DNA of 64,000 nt from Anthoceros angustus (lineage: Eukaryota > Streptophyta > Anthocerotopsida > Anthocerotales > Anthocerotaceae), in contig MU008158.1 of assembly GCA_010909165.1 (NCBI GenBank), forward strand, positions 370,581 through 434,580, given 5' to 3'. Made by a program: the position numbers and the translations under genes. The notes beneath the pieces are model-generated. The model worked only from the letters and a program-made list of their open reading frames with translations. It was not told the DNA's origin and did not search any database. Shown here one piece after another: positions 10,253 to 22,851 of the stretch. Positions within the stretch are counted from its first letter, which is position 1. Each line of letters opens with the position of its first letter.

Positions 10253-12048
10253 AGCTTTTTCTACAGATTTGGAGGCCAGGACTGTTCTTGCTCAACACTT
10301 AAGTATTTTGCTGCAGGACATGGATATCGACCTCACCAGCTGCACGAACAATGTCAGGACAGCAAAGCATGGGTTGACGTTTGTTACCAGCACTGTCCGC
10401 ATGTAGGATATACATACTACGACTGTACGTCGTAATCGTGTACATCAAGATCTTGACAAGACCACAACCATACAACCCATAATCGGCATTAGTGGATCAC
10501 AACACAGACCTACAACACAAATGTCAAACGCGGGTCCCAATTTGCGATGAGGCATCCCGATTCCCACTCCTCATAGCCCACGACCATGAAGTCTAATAAG
10601 AGACAGATCTTTTTGGTGTGGTAGCCTAGAAAAGGTGGAGGAAGGGAAATAAATTGGATACTGTGAGTGCGAGACTAACGTGCCGGGACAAGGAGGCGCG
10701 CGTGATTGGGCGATGTCAATATGCATCCTAGGGATTGCCTGATGGCTTCCAATTCGGGGGGAGCAGCTGTCAAGCTTGCTTGCTTCATGCATCAGGGAGC
10801 GGGAACATCCGAGGTGCGGCGACCCGGGCCGACGTCGGTCGACCGTCCAGTGTTCGGCATCTCCCGCAGTCTTGTCTCTCAGCCAGAGCGTGTCGTGCAC
10901 TGCTGCGACCGAGTTGGACCGTTTCGACCGGAGGGACCGGCTCCACCGGCGCACCGGTCTCCTCAAGTTGCCAGAGACAAGAACAGCCCAAGGCGAACAC
11001 CTTGTACGAGCGGGACCAGGCCAAGGACACAAAGTCAGATGCCAGACGCTGGACATGATTCCGGGCCGATGCTAAGCATCTTGAAATGTCAACATACTTC
11101 ACTCACTGTCGCATGACTCACCTCACCTCATGCACCTCGCAAATAAGCTTTTCTACAGATTTGGAGGCCAGGACTGTTCTTGCTCAACACTTAAGTATTT
11201 TGCTGCAGGACATGGATATCGACCTCACCAGCTGCACGAACAATGTCAGGACAGCAAAGCATGGGTTGACGTTTGTTACCAGCACTGTCCGCATGTAGGA
11301 TATACATACTACGACTGTACGTCGTAATCGTGTACATCAAGATCTTGACAAGACCACAACCATACAACCCATAATCGGCATTAGTGGATCACAACACAGA
11401 CCTACAACACAAATGTCAAACGCGGGTCCCAATTTGCGATGAGGCATCCCGATTCCCACTCCTCATAGCCCACGACCATGAAGTCTAATAAGAGACAGAT
11501 CTTTTTGGTGTGGTAGCCTAGAAAAGGTGGAGGAAGGGAAATAAATTGGATACTGTGAGTGCGAGACTAACGTGCCGGGACAAGGAGGCGCGTGATTGGG
11601 CGATGTCAATATGCATCCTAGGGATTGCCTGATGGCTTCCAATTCGGGGGGAGCAGCTGTCAAGCTTGCTTGCTTCATGCATCAGGGAGCGGGAACATCC
11701 GAGGTGCGGCGACCCGGGCCGACGTCGGTCGACCGTCCAGTGTTCGGCATCTCCCGCAGTCTTGTCTCTCAGCCAGAGCGTGTCGTGCACTGCTGCGACC
11801 GAGTTGGACCGTTTCGACCGGAGGGACCGGCTCCACCGGCGCACCGGTCTCCTCCAAGTTGCCAGAGACAAGAACAGCCCAAGGCGAACACCTTGTACGA
11901 GCGGGACCAGGCCAAGGACACAAAGTCAGATGCCAGACGCTGGACATGATTCCGGGCCGATGCTAAGCATCTTGAAATGTCAACATACTTCACTCACTGT
12001 CGCATGACTCACCCTCACCTCATGCACCTCGCAAATAAGCTTTTTCTA
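10253..12048. repeat. Two tandem copies of an 893-bp unit
   Basis: Copy 1 starts at 10,253 and copy 2 at 11,146. The copies differ by only a few single-base or 2-base indels, for example one CG missing near 11,590 and one C gained near 11,854. The same 11-mer, AGCTTTTTCTA, stands at the left edge (10,253) and at the right edge (12,038), and with one T fewer at the junction (11,146). This marks a microhomology-mediated tandem duplication. The unit holds short open frames of up to 161 codons, none with a recognisable domain. Confidence 0.92.
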
Positions 12049-12570
12049 TGTCATGTGTTGCTATTTTCTATGCAACTCTAAATTTCGCCTCTGAATCTGG
12101 TCACACTTTGAATCAGATTCACACTTTGAATTGGTATCTTTGGATGGACATATATTAGGACATATATTATTATTCTATTCAAACAAAGGCATAGTAGTTA
12201 AAGTTGTTATGTATTCTACATAAGGGGAACATGAGACTTTATTATGAAAAAGAGACGGGAAACCCATCAACCCACGAGAAGAGGAACAACCCTTATGAGG
12301 GCACCAGACCATGGGGGACTAACCTCTGTTGTCGCCAGTCTTGTATCTGCCTATTGCACCAAGGATATCAAAATCGGGGATGCGAAAGGGCCTACCCACC
12401 ACCGGTGCCGAAGAAACCACCTGCCCTGCACTCGCCATTGTCCTATACACCGCATTGGCCCATGCCCGTTGTAGGGCGATGGACACCGGTTGTCTGTAGA
12501 AAGCCACGATACATGAAAGAAGGAGGCCAACCCTGTTCCTGCAGCCATGGTACTCCCTAGCATAGGTCTC

Positions 12571-12622
12571 AAGGAACCTAGTCTAGGTTCCTTAAGGAAG
12601 GCCCTTCCTAAGAAAGGGCCTT
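12571..12622. other. Two adjacent inverted repeats
   Basis: 12,571-12,593 is AAGGAACCTAG and its reverse complement with a 1-base centre. 12,598-12,622 pairs AAGGCCCTT with AAGGGCCTT across a short loop. Both sit inside the decayed retrotransposon. Their role is unknown and may be chance. Confidence 0.6.
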
Positions 12623-12890
12623 GCCCATGGCCCCATGGATCTCGATGGCGAGGGGGATGAAGGCATGCCCCTGCTGCATGGGAGAGTACTTACGAACCTT
12701 TGCCGTAGCACATCCCTCCGCTACCCATCCCGGAGGGTTGAGGATCACATCCTCACTGACGGAATCCCGAGTAGGGTCAGTGACAACCACATCTGCAACC
12801 GAAACCTGGACCCCCTGGGCCAAAAAAACGTCCGCCCGGAGGGTAACCCAGTTAGGCAGAGCATAAGGGCGCTCCCTGTAAGGAAAGAAG

Positions 12891-12895
12891 CCTCC
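12891..12895. repeat. Target-site duplication CCTCC, left side of element A
   Basis: CCTCC directly precedes TGTGG. The same 5 bases directly follow CCACA at 20,324, and again after the duplicated right ends at 22,340 and 23,319. Confidence 0.75.
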
Positions 12896-13004
12896 TGTGG
12901 GCTACGGACTTCCCTTGGGGGTTAGGAAATAAGTGGGGTTTTGTTTTTTCGTAGGTCCGAAGAATAAAATAAGGCGGAAAAGGAGGAATAAGCGCGGACG
13001 GTGC

Positions 13005-13022
13005 TCCGGAGTATACTCCGGA
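13005..13022. other. 18-bp perfect palindrome in the leader of element A
   Basis: TCCGGAGTATACTCCGGA. Elements B (about 27,301-27,330) and C (about 42,145-42,165) keep a decayed version around GGTATACTC or GGAGTATACTCC at the same distance from the left end, so it is part of the family and not a chance string. Confidence 0.75.
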
Positions 13023-13960
13023 CTCCGGAGTGGGTAACGGACCCCGGTACCACTACGACGAGCTACTTGACCGTGCATCGGATAAGTCCGACCCCACCCG
13101 GTCAAAACAGGATAAGTACGCCAGAAAGTAATTTAGAAGTTGAGTCGTGAAGATGACCCGAGCGGCGCCACGTGGGCAGCCACAGTGGAGGTCGGGCATG
13201 CGGCGAGCGAGGTAGCCTTGCAGGCCGTTATAGCGGTATTCACGCCCGGACCGCGGCGCGGCAGAAGGCCGCAGCAGGCGCGCAGAAGGCGTAGGCACGC
13301 TGGCGGCGCGCAGCAGTAAGCCGCGCGCACCGGCGCTACGACAGAGGGGCACCTCACTTTCCACCCGGCCGACGAGGAGGGTCATTTCTCCATGCGACTG
13401 ACACCTCACAGGCCGCCCGCCCGGCGCTATCTCTCCGAACGCCAGCATCTGCTCACGTTGGAGCACGCAGTCAAGAGGGCGATCGCGTACCCGTCTCCAC
13501 ACAAAGAAAGGAGAGGAAGGCGATGGGACCCAAGAAGGTCATGGAGGTATGGGAGCCATGGAACCCGGTAGAGCAACATTGTAACCCGCTATCCGGACTT
13601 TGGGCCGTGGCCGGAGGAGGCGGGAGGATTGGTCAAGAGTGGCACTAGACGTGTTCCAGTCAGTTCGACATTTGACAAGAGTCACCGGGTCCGGAGTTCG
13701 CTCGAAGATGTTGGCGCGCCAACAAGGAGGTTCGATCCAAGAACCTCCGGAGGATCCTGTGAGGTGGACCTTGAGGTCCCGAGGCGGCTTACAACCGCCC
13801 AATGAGGAGGTTGGGGCGAGTCCCGCAGCCCCTCAAGGCGAGGGAAAGATAGAGGCAAGGGCGGCGTCAAGTCTTAACGCAACGAACAACCAACGGTTGG
13901 TTGATGCCTGACCGCCGGATGAAGGGTGAGGCAGTCTGATCATTGTCCATCGAACTTGCT

Positions 13961-13983
13961 CACCAAGGTGGATCACCTTGGTG
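13961..13983 (+). other. Conserved hairpin, element A copy 1
   Basis: The arms CACCAAGGTG and CACCTTGGTG surround the loop GAT, a perfect 10-bp stem. It encodes part of VDHLGD in the gag-like frame. The same stem is kept in elements A (again), B and C. Confidence 0.8.
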
Positions 13984-16277
13984 ATAATTTATTGGTGTTC
14001 CCTGCCGCAGGGCAAGAGGGCCGACCGGGAAGGATCATCTTCGCCAGTTCACCAGAGGCCCACAAGTCGAGGAGCGAGAAGCCACCGCGACTATCCCCAT
14101 ACCGATCCATATGGGGACATTACGACCTCCTCAAGGAGAAGTAGAGCGGCGCCCGGAAAGGGTTGGCGGCCCTACCAGAAGGTGAAAGGCAAGGCGCCGA
14201 GGTAGAGGCCCGACCTAGGGCCAAACGGGTCCGGAGGAGGACGATCGAGGACAATGACCCATACGTCTGAACGGACCCCTCACCACCTAGGGAAGTGGAA
14301 GATATCCCCGCCTCCTCGGTGCCCCCACCGGAGCAGCAAGCAGAGACGGCCTCCCGGCCACCACCACCCACAACGTACCGAGAGCCCCGACGAACTCCGC
14401 AATCAAGAGGCGAAGACGGTGCCACCCGCCAACGCAGCACTCCTCAGGTTTGCCCCCGCCTACGGAGTGGCAAGAGGTCAAGAGGCGTGAGAAGGGCGTA
14501 AAGGACGCCAAGGAGAGGTCACCGGGCAAAGAACCCCACTGAGCCCCTGCTGCCGACCGGGAGAGGCAAGGCCGCCTCGACCCCCTCACCCTCCGAGCCC
14601 TGTGACTAAGAGGGCGAATAAGGAATTGGCGGCCAAGAGGGCCAAGGAGGGTGAAGCCCTGACCCCATCAGACCTAAGGGACCCGATTAGGTCCGAGAAC
14701 CCAGCCCCGACTCGCCCGATCATGTATGGAGGTCCTTGGCGGACCGTGAGATGCCCGCCTCCCACAACGGACTTTGGGGTCTCACTCTACTGTGGAAGAG
14801 ACACGGCGGTCCTGCTACACATGGACTCAGAGGCCTGGGGTCTCATGATCCGAGAAGACCTGTGAAGTGGAAGCCACAAGGAGGCGATGGTGCCTCCTGT
14901 GAGCAATTGGAGGCGCCCAGAGGCGAGGAGGAAGGCGAAGCTCGCCGCATCAAGAAGGGAAACGCCGGAGGCCGAAGAGAAGTCCGTCCATTCGACAGAC
15001 CGACTAAATTCTTCACCGGTGAGCACAAGCAGTGAGGCCCAAGCGCGGGTCAAGACCTCGCAGCGGAGAGGGGTAGCGCAGAGGCGAGGAGGCCCGAGAA
15101 GGCAGAAGGCTCGCGACTGGCCGAGGCGGCTACCGACCAAAGACTAAGCCGGGCGGGCCCGTGAAGGCGGCGAGGAGGCGGCCGCTAAGATCGACCGCGA
15201 TCACTATCGGCGTGATCGAAACCGGTGGAGGGAGACGGCAGGATAGCGGCTAACTCAAGACGGAGGAGGAGGAGGCGAGGAAGGCGGTGCCACCCATGCC
15301 GAGGAGAAGGAAGCCCGCGACAAGGAGATGGAGGATCTCCACGCGAGGTGGAGCAACAAAGGGCGGAGATGGAAGACCGAAGAGACTCGAGCCGCAGCCC
15401 AAGTTACCATTGAGCTGAATGATCATAGGCGGATCACGATCACGAACGAGATAGAGCGGCTCCACTGCTTTTGAGGAGGTAAGGCGATGGAACATGGTAG
15501 AGCGCAACATTGTAACCCGCGCTATCCGGACTTTGGGCCGTGGAAGAGGCAGTCCACAGCTTCAGTCATGGACGTATGCTCTGAGGTCTGCGGCGGAAGA
15601 CCCGAAGTGGAAGCCACAAGGAGGCGCATGGTGCTCTCCTCGAGGCAATTGGAGGCGGCCGGAGGCGAGGAGGAAGGCGAAGCTCGCCGCATCAAGAAGG
15701 GAAACGCCGGAGGCCGAAGAAGTCTGGTCCATTCGGCGGGCCGGACTAAATTCATTTCAGTGGCGGTGAAGCGAGCCTGAGGAGGCCGGTGAGACCTCTG
15801 CAGACGGAGGAGGCGAGGAGGCCCGGCGCAGCAGAAGGCTCGCGACTGGCCGAGGCGGCCGGTGGACCGGCCTGGTGGCGAAGCCAGTGAAAGCGGCGAG
15901 GAGGCTCTAAGGCGCGATCACTATCGGCGTGATCAGCCGGTGGAGGAGGCGGAGGATTGGTCAAGAGTGGCACTTAGACGTGTTCCAGTCAGTTCGACAT
16001 TTGACTGTCACCGTCCGGAGTTCGGGAAGATGCAAGGCACCAACAAGGAGGTTCGATCCAAGAACCTCGGAGGATCCTGTGAGGTGGACCTTGAGGTCCC
16101 GAGGCGGCTTACAACCGCCCAATGAGGAGGTTGGGGCGAGTCCAGCCCCTCAAGGCGAGAGGAAAGATAGAGGCGCGGCGGGCGGCGATGTCGCGAACGC
16201 AACGAACCACCAACGGTTGGTTGATCAATTACCGGATGTAGGGTGAGGCAGCGCCATCATTGTCCATCGAACTTGCT

Positions 16278-16300
16278 CACCAAGGTGGATCACCTTGGTG
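16278..16300 (+). other. Conserved hairpin, element A copy 2
   Basis: Identical 10-bp stem and GAT loop, in the second internal copy of the gag-like region. Confidence 0.8.
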
Positions 16301-16373
16301 ATAATTTATTGGTGTTCCCGCACCGCAATGGGGCAAGAGGGTCGACCGGGAAGGATCATCTTCGCCAGTTCCA

Positions 16374-18347
16374 GAGGCCCACAAGTCGAGGAGCGAGAAG
16401 CCACCCGGACTATCCCCATACCCGATCCATGTATGGGGACATTACGACCTCCTCAAGGATGGGGAGGTAGAGCGGCGCCCGGAAAGGGTTGGCGGCCCTA
16501 CTAGAGCTGCAAAGGCGCCGAGGTAGAGGCCCGACCTAGGGCCAAACGGTCCGGAGGAGGACGAGGGACCTGACTCCACACCCGAACGGACCCCTCACCA
16601 CCTAGGGAAGTGTGGAAGATATCCCCGCTTCCTCCTCTGTGCCCCCACGAGCAAGGCAGCAGGAGACCCGACACAAATGTACCCACCACCCACAACGGAA
16701 AGAGGAGCCCCGACGAACTCGCCGGCAATCAAGAGGCGGAAGGCGGTGCCACCGCCAACGCAGCACTGACGGCTCAGGTTCTCGCCCCCACGGAGTGGCA
16801 AGAGGTCAAGAGGCGTGAGAAGGCGAAAGGGACGCCAAGGAGCAGGTCACCGCAAGAACCCCACTGAGCCCCTGCTGCCGACCGGGAGAGGGGGCCGCCT
16901 GACCCCTCACCCTCCGAGCCCTGTGACTAAGAGGGCGAATAAGGAATTGGCGGCCAAGAGGGCCAAGGAGGGTGAAGCCCCTGACTCAATCAGACCTAAG
17001 GGACCCGATTAGGTCCGAGAACCTCCCCGACTCCCCGATCAAGGGTGGGAGGTCCTTGGCGGACCGTGAGATGCCCGCCCACAACGGACTTTGGGGGCCT
17101 CACCAATGGCGGCCGTGGAAGAGACACGGTCCTGCTACCATGGATTTGTGATGCTCGGGGTCTCATGACAGCCCGAGAAGACCTGTGAAGTGGAAGCCAA
17201 GGAGGCGATGGTGCCCTCCGTGAGCAATTGGAGGCGCCCAGAGGCGAGGAGGAAGGCGGAAGCCTCATCGATCAAGAAGGGAAACGCCGGAGGCCGAAGG
17301 GAAGTCCGTCCATTCGACAGACGACTAAATTCCTTCACCGGGTGAGCAAAGGTGCAGTGAGGCCCACAAGTCGAGGAGCGAGAAGCCACCTACTATCCCC
17401 ATACCCGATCCATATATGGGGACATTACGACCTCCTCAAGGATGGGGAAGTAGGCGGGCGCTCGGAAAGGGTTGGCGGCCCTACTAAGAGAGAGGCAAGG
17501 CGCCGAGGTAGAGGCCCGACCCCTAGGGCCAAACGGTCCGGAGGAGGACGAGGGAGGACGACTATACGTCCGAACGGACCCCTCACCACCTAGGGAAGTG
17601 TGGAAGATATCCCCGCTTCCTCCTCTGTGCCCCCACCCTGAGCACAAGGCAAGCAGAGACGGCCCGGCCACCCACCACCCACAACGGCAAGAGGAGCCCC
17701 GACGAACTCCGGCACCAAGAGGCTAAGACTATACACTGGCCAACGCAAAGACCCTGACGGCTCGTGTCTGCCCGCACGGAGTGGCAAGAGGTCAAGAGGC
17801 GTGAGAAGGGCAGAAAGGGACGCCAAGGAGAGGTCACCGCAGCAACCCCACCCGGAGCCCTGGCCGACCGGGAGAGGCAAGGGGTCACCCTCACCCTCCG
17901 AGCCCTGTGACTAAGAGGCGAATAAGGAATTGCCAAGAGGGCCAAGGAGGTGAGGCCTGACCTGCAATCAGACCTAAGGGACCTAATTAGGTCCGAGAAC
18001 CCCCCGACTGCCCGACTCAGTATGGAGGTCCTTGGCGGACCGTGAGATGCCCGCCCACACTACGGACTTTTGGGGGCCTCACCAATGGCACCGTGGAAGA
18101 GACACGGTCTGCCACCACACTCATGGATATGCCTCGGGGTCTCTGGGACCCGAGAAGACCTGTGAAGTGGAAGCCACAAGGAGGCGCATGGTGCTCCTCG
18201 AGAGCAATTGGAGGCGCCCAGAGGCGAGGAGGAAGGCGGAAGCTCGCCGCATCAAGAAGGGAAACGCCGGAGGCCGAAGAGAAGTCCGGGTCCATTCGAC
18301 AGACCGACTAAATTCCTTCACCGGGTCACCAAGTGCACAGAGGCCCA
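16374..18347. repeat. Tandem duplication of about 985 bp inside element A
   Basis: Units begin at 16,374 and 17,359. GAGGCCCA stands at the left edge (16,374), the junction (17,359) and the right edge (18,340). The copies differ by many short indels. Confidence 0.8.
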
Positions 18348-20323
18348 AGCGCGGGTCAAGACCTCTGCAGACGGAGGAGGCGATGGAACAAGGAGGCGAG
18401 GAGGCCCGAGCGCAAGGCAGAAGGCTCGCGACTGGCCGAGGCGGCCCTACCGACCAAGACCAAGTCAAGGCCCAGTGAAGGCGGCGAGGAGGCGAAGTGC
18501 TAAGATCGACCGCGATCACTATCGGCGTGATCGAACCGGTGGAGGGAGACAGGGATAGCCGCTAACTCAAGACGGAGGAGGCGGCGGAGCGCCATGCCGA
18601 GGAGAAGGAAGCCCGCGACAAGGAGATGGAGGATCTCCACTCCGCGGCGCGAGGTGGAGCAACGGCGGGAGATGGAAGACCGCAAGGAGACTCGAGCTCA
18701 TCTCCAAGTTACCATTGAGCGGAATGGTAATCAGGCGTGATCACGGATCACGAACGAGATAGAGCGGCCCGCCTGCTGGCGGAGGAGGTAAGGCGATGGA
18801 ACAAGGAGCGTGACGTCGCCGAAATGGAGAAGGACTCGGAAGCACGCACGGGCAGAGTTGCCCGACCGTCTGGAGAGGGAGATGGCGAGCTAAAGGTGGG
18901 ATGAACGGGAGCGAGAGCACCGGACGCAAAAGAAGCCGGGTCCAGCTTAAGGAAGGCGGAAGGAGCGTATGGTGGCAAAGCAGAGCGAAACGACGGAGAG
19001 CAAAGTGAGCAACAAGCGGGTTGCAGGTGACCGAGGCGCCCTTGTGGCCTCGAGATTCGCCCGGCCCACCGACAACCCGGCAGGGGAGATGGTCCAAAGA
19101 AGTGGACAAGACGCCTCCCGAGCACCAATGGCGAAAGGAGTATCGGTGCTCCGCACATGTGGAAGAGGCAATCCAAAGAAATTGACTCGGATTTTGCCTA
19201 CTACCACGCCGAGCTCCTTAAGGCATTGAAGCCTCTACAAATGAGGACCCCGGAAGGCTCAAGGGATGAAGGACATGGGGACAAGACGGGACCCTAGTGG
19301 CCCCTGCTTGGAGACGACGGGGAGAAGAGCCTGGAGGAGTGGACGCGGCCAATACAACGGACCTCGGTAAGTCCACCGCAACCCCGCCCGGGAGGATAGA
19401 GGTGGGGGCCCCAAAGGGGCGCTGAAGGAGAACCAACCCACCCAAGACAAGGGCCTGGTGGGTAGGGATGAGGGCAAAAGAAGAGGTCCGAGACAAGGGT
19501 CCGAGCTTGGGGACCGGACTCGAATAAGCGGACCGAGGTCCGAGATGAGACCGACCCAGACGACTGGAAACAAGGCGACTCAAGTTCGACCGGAGTAGAC
19601 CGACCCGAGGTCCGGACTCAGAAGCAAGGAGGAGTCCCTCCGACTTACTACGGGGAGCAGCCGACATTGGCCCCATCGGAGGGGACCCACTCGGGGCTGG
19701 GGAAAAGACGCCGGTAGCAGGCCGACCGCCTCAAGTTATCTTCTCTTGGTGTTGATGCCGCTTTCTTGCGCACCTCGTGTGTCTTCATGCTAACGTGAGT
19801 CCCGAGTCATCGAAAGGTGCACGATGCACCGAAGAGATCAAGGTCCCGGTGACGGACCTAACGGTGGTGTGGTGTGTGAGGAGCGACGGGGACCCGTGTT
19901 CGCCCAGAGCGGCCAGACGGGCTGGACCGGAACGTGAGCCGGAGGAACTCGGAGGCGTGCAGAGCCTGGACGAGAGGCCCGAGCAACGGAGGAGGTCCGG
20001 ATCAGTGCCACTTCATGCTTCTTTTCCAAGGTTGATGAGCGAGGAGAGTGATGAGAGGAACGGACTAAAGGAACGAGTGACGACGGAACGAAGCACGGAC
20101 GCAAACGGGTCCTTAAACGCTTGGCCACACACGAACTGTTCGCCGGTGAAGCGTTATGAGTAGTTAGACGCAAAGCAGCGATTGCGTGTGTTAAAGTTGA
20201 GCCGCAAAAGTAAGGTGAGAATCGGTTGAAACGCCGGCAAGCGGGCTTATCGTTCTCTCGAACGGACTCCTTACTACGACACGAGATTGTATGCTACCCG
20301 CGGCTACCGAAAGTCGCGCCACA

Positions 20324-20869
20324 CCTCCTCCTTGGCCAACAAAACATGAACAAAGATCATGTGTAGCAATGCGCTGCCCGCCCACTCAGACAACAGCAAG
20401 GTGGTACGTTGAGTCGCTGAGGAAGGAATGCAAGTCCGAGGAGAGCAGCCAAAGGTCTGGACCAAGCCAGTGAAACCTCATCACGATAGAAAAGAGGTGG
20501 TGCAAGCCTCGGATGCAAGGTCACGAAGCAAGAACCCGCTCCTTACGAGCAAAAGGCGACAGCACGAGCCGCCTGAGGATGGACGAGTCCAAGAAGGACC
20601 ATCTCACGTGCGTCTGAGTATTGCTTCTCGTGAGGGACTCTCAAGGCCGTGGAATTGGCTTGGGTGAGTGAAGCAAAGAAGGTACGCCGCCTAGCATCTA
20701 TGGGTAGGGAACCTCTAGCCAAACGGAGGGCCACCGCAGAAGGAAAACCGCCTTCCTCCACTCCGCGATGAAGGACTCCACAATGCGAGAATCCTATTAA
20801 TCTAAGCAAGAGACCAGATGGAATATGGTAATATCTGAAGGGGCTGAATATAAAAGCCGCTTCGGAAAC
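20324..20869 (-). pseudogene. Duplicated non-LTR retrotransposon fragment (copy a)
   Basis: Right flank of element A. On the minus strand it holds degraded versions of the strings seen better in 23,319-23,958, for example LGLVHPQAARAVAFCS. It arose by the tandem duplication that copied the element's right end together with its target. Confidence 0.6.
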
Positions 20870-22339
20870 CTCGGACGGCACGAACGCGCAGAGTTGCCCG
20901 ACCGTCTGAGAGGGAGATGGCGGAGCTAGATGAACGGGAGCGAGAGCACCGGACGCAAAAGAAGAAGCCGGGTCCAGCTTAAGGAAGGCGGGGGAAGCGC
21001 ATGGCGTAATGCGGAGAAAAGAGCGGAGCGTGAGCAACAACAGGCGAGGTGACCGAGGCGCCCTTATCTGGCGAGATTCGCCCGGCTCCAGGTCGAACTG
21101 GCGGGGAGATGGTCCAAGAAGCCGGACAAGACGCCTCGAGCACCAATGGCGAAAGGAGTATCGGTGCTCCGCACATGGAAGAGGCAATCCAAAGAAATTG
21201 ACTCGGATTTTGCCTACTACCACGCTGAGCTCCTTAAGGCATTGGAAGCCTCTCAGCGCCCGCTACAAACGGACGGACCCCCGGAAGGCTCAGAAGGGGA
21301 TGAAGGACATGGGGACAGCACGGGGACCCTAGTGGCCCTGTTTGGAGACGACGGCAGCGGGGGAGAAGAGCCTCAGGAGGAGCAGGACGCGGCCAATACA
21401 ACGGACCTCAGGGTAAGTCCACCGCAACCTGCCCGGGAGGATAGAGATGGGGGCCTGAAAGGCGCTGAAGGAGAACCAACCCACCCAAGACAAGGGGCTG
21501 GGTGGGAGGAGGAGGGCCCAAGAAGAGGTCCATATAAGGGTCGGAGCTTGGGGACCGACTCAGAATAAGTTCGGACCTCGAGGTCCGAACCCCGAGATGA
21601 GACCGACCGCATCGACTCAAAGCAGCGACTCCCGTTCAGACTTCGAGACCGGACCTCGAGGTCCGGACTGGAAGCAGGAGGAGGTCCCCTCCGACTTACT
21701 GGGGGAGCGATCGGTGGCCCCTCACAGGAGGGACCCACCGGGGTGAAGACGCCAGTGAACCGGCATGCCGACCGCCATTATCTTCTCTTGGTGTTGATGC
21801 GCTTTGCAGCACCTCGTGTGTCTTCATGCTAACGTGAGTCCCGAGTCATCGAAAGGTGCACGACCCAAGAGATCGATCAAGGTCCCGGTGACGGACCTAA
21901 CGTGTGGTGGTGTGTGAGAGCGATCGGGGACCCGTGTTCGCCTGCAGCAGCGCCCAGATCGAGCCGGACGAACGTGAGCCGGAGGAACTCCGGAGGGTGT
22001 GCAGAGCCTTGACGAGAGGCCCGTTGAGCAACGGAGGAGGTCCGATGTAGCCACTTGCGTTCTTTTCCAAGGTTGATGAGCCGAGGAGAGTGATGAGAGG
22101 AACGGACTAAAGGAACGAGTGACGCGGAACGGCACGGACGCAAACGGGTCCTTAAACGCTTGGCCACACCGGGCTCGTGAACGCGTTATGAGTAGTTAGA
22201 CGCAAACGACGGCGTTAAAGTTGAGCTGACGCAGTAAGGTGAGAATTGAAACGCTGCAAACGGAGCTTATCATTCTCCTGAACGGACTCCTTACTACAAC
22301 GACACGGATTAGGCACGGCTCATCAAAAGTCGTGCCACA
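20870..22339 (+). mobile_element. Second copy of the 3' half of element A
   Basis: It repeats the coiled-coil end, the donor GTAAGT (near 21,411), the GGACC/GGTCC palindromes (a perfect 18-mer CCGGACCTCGAGGTCCGG at 21,649-21,666), the tail and the right terminus at 22,339. It has no left terminus. Confidence 0.75.
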
Positions 22340-22851
22340 CCTCCTCCTTGGCCAACAACAAAACATGACTTCGACCAAAGATCATGTGTAGCAATCGTTG
22401 CCATACGGAGACCAGCAAGGTGGTACCGAGTCGTTGAGGAGCGCCCCATACCGCAATGAGAGAGCAGCCAAAGGTTTGGACCAAGCCAGTGAAACCTCAT
22501 CACGATAGAAAAGAGGTGGTGCAATTCGAAAAGCTGGATGCAAGGTCACAGAAGCAAGAACCCCGCCTCCCTTACGAGCAAGGCGGAGGCAGCACGAGCC
22601 GCCAGGGATGGACGAGTCCCAAGAAGGACCATCTACGCGTGCCGATATTGCTTCTCCAGGAGGGACTCTCGAAGGCCGTGGAATTCGGCTTGGGTGAGTG
22701 AAGCAAAAGAAGGTAATGCTGCCCTAGCATCTATGGGTAGGGAACCTCTAGCCAAACGGAGGGCCACCTGCAAGGGAAAACCGCCTTCCTCCACTCCGCG
22801 AAGGACTACAATGCGAGAATCCTATTAACGAAGCAAGAGACCCACTGGGTC
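22340..22851 (-). pseudogene. Duplicated non-LTR retrotransposon fragment (copy b)
   Basis: It begins with CCTCC after the second TE right end and repeats the flank of copies a and c with indels. It is cut at about 22,851, where a third partial TE copy starts. Confidence 0.6.

Larger units (their letters stand above)
12230..12895 (-). pseudogene. 3' part of a non-LTR retrotransposon polyprotein (restriction-like endonuclease end)
   Basis: Read on the minus strand from 12,895, the frame gives LRADVFL, VADVVVTDPTRDS, KVRKY and FIPLAIEIHGAMG. After a frameshift it gives ISVALQ-like FYRQPVSIALQRAWANAV. This order matches the C-terminal domain of plant non-LTR reverse transcriptases with a restriction-like endonuclease (a PD...D...K layout followed by a GG/IE...G and SVALQRANA tail). 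It is cut by stops and frame changes, so it is dead. Its 5' continuation lies beyond element A at 23,319-23,958. Joining the two across the insertion keeps the frame open. The family assignment is from memory of the motif order. Confidence 0.7.
13509..19375 (+). pseudogene. Gag-like coding region of element A, frameshifted and repeated
   Basis: The region starts near ATGGGACCCAAG (13,523). Recurring protein strings occur in shifting frames: EPWNLVERNIVTRAIRTLG-like, VDHLGDNLLVFP, a Pro/Arg/Glu-rich middle, then a coiled-coil part with DKEMEDL...EMEDRKET...VTIE, and an IDSDFAYYHAELLKALEAS-like tail best seen at 21,200-21,255. All frames are broken by indels. The segment from about 13,550 reappears from about 15,490, and 16,374-17,358 reappears at 17,359-18,347. 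No enzyme motif was found. A structural gag-like protein is inferred from position and coiled-coil character only. Confidence 0.5.
12896..20323 (+). mobile_element. Element A: gag-only (LARD/TR-GAG-like) element, internally duplicated
   Basis: The left end TGTGGGCTACGG at 12,896 is shared with element B and, slightly changed, with element C. The right end AAAGTCGCGCCACA at 20,323 is shared with B, C and D. CCTCC flanks both ends (12,891-12,895 and 20,324-20,328), a 5-bp target duplication. Inside there is a leader of about 600 bp, then a long Arg/Glu-rich coding region in broken frames, a conserved GTAAG donor, a stretch of GGTCC/GGACC palindromic repeats and a roughly 600-bp tail. No reverse transcriptase, integrase or protease motif was seen. 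TG...CA ends and a 5-bp duplication suit an LTR-type integrase supplied in trans, yet no long terminal direct repeat is visible. It interrupts the non-LTR pseudogene. Confidence 0.7.

Noticed and set aside
12598-12622. Hairpin resembling a bacterial terminator
   Set aside because: The window is eukaryotic, there is no T run and no gene ends there.
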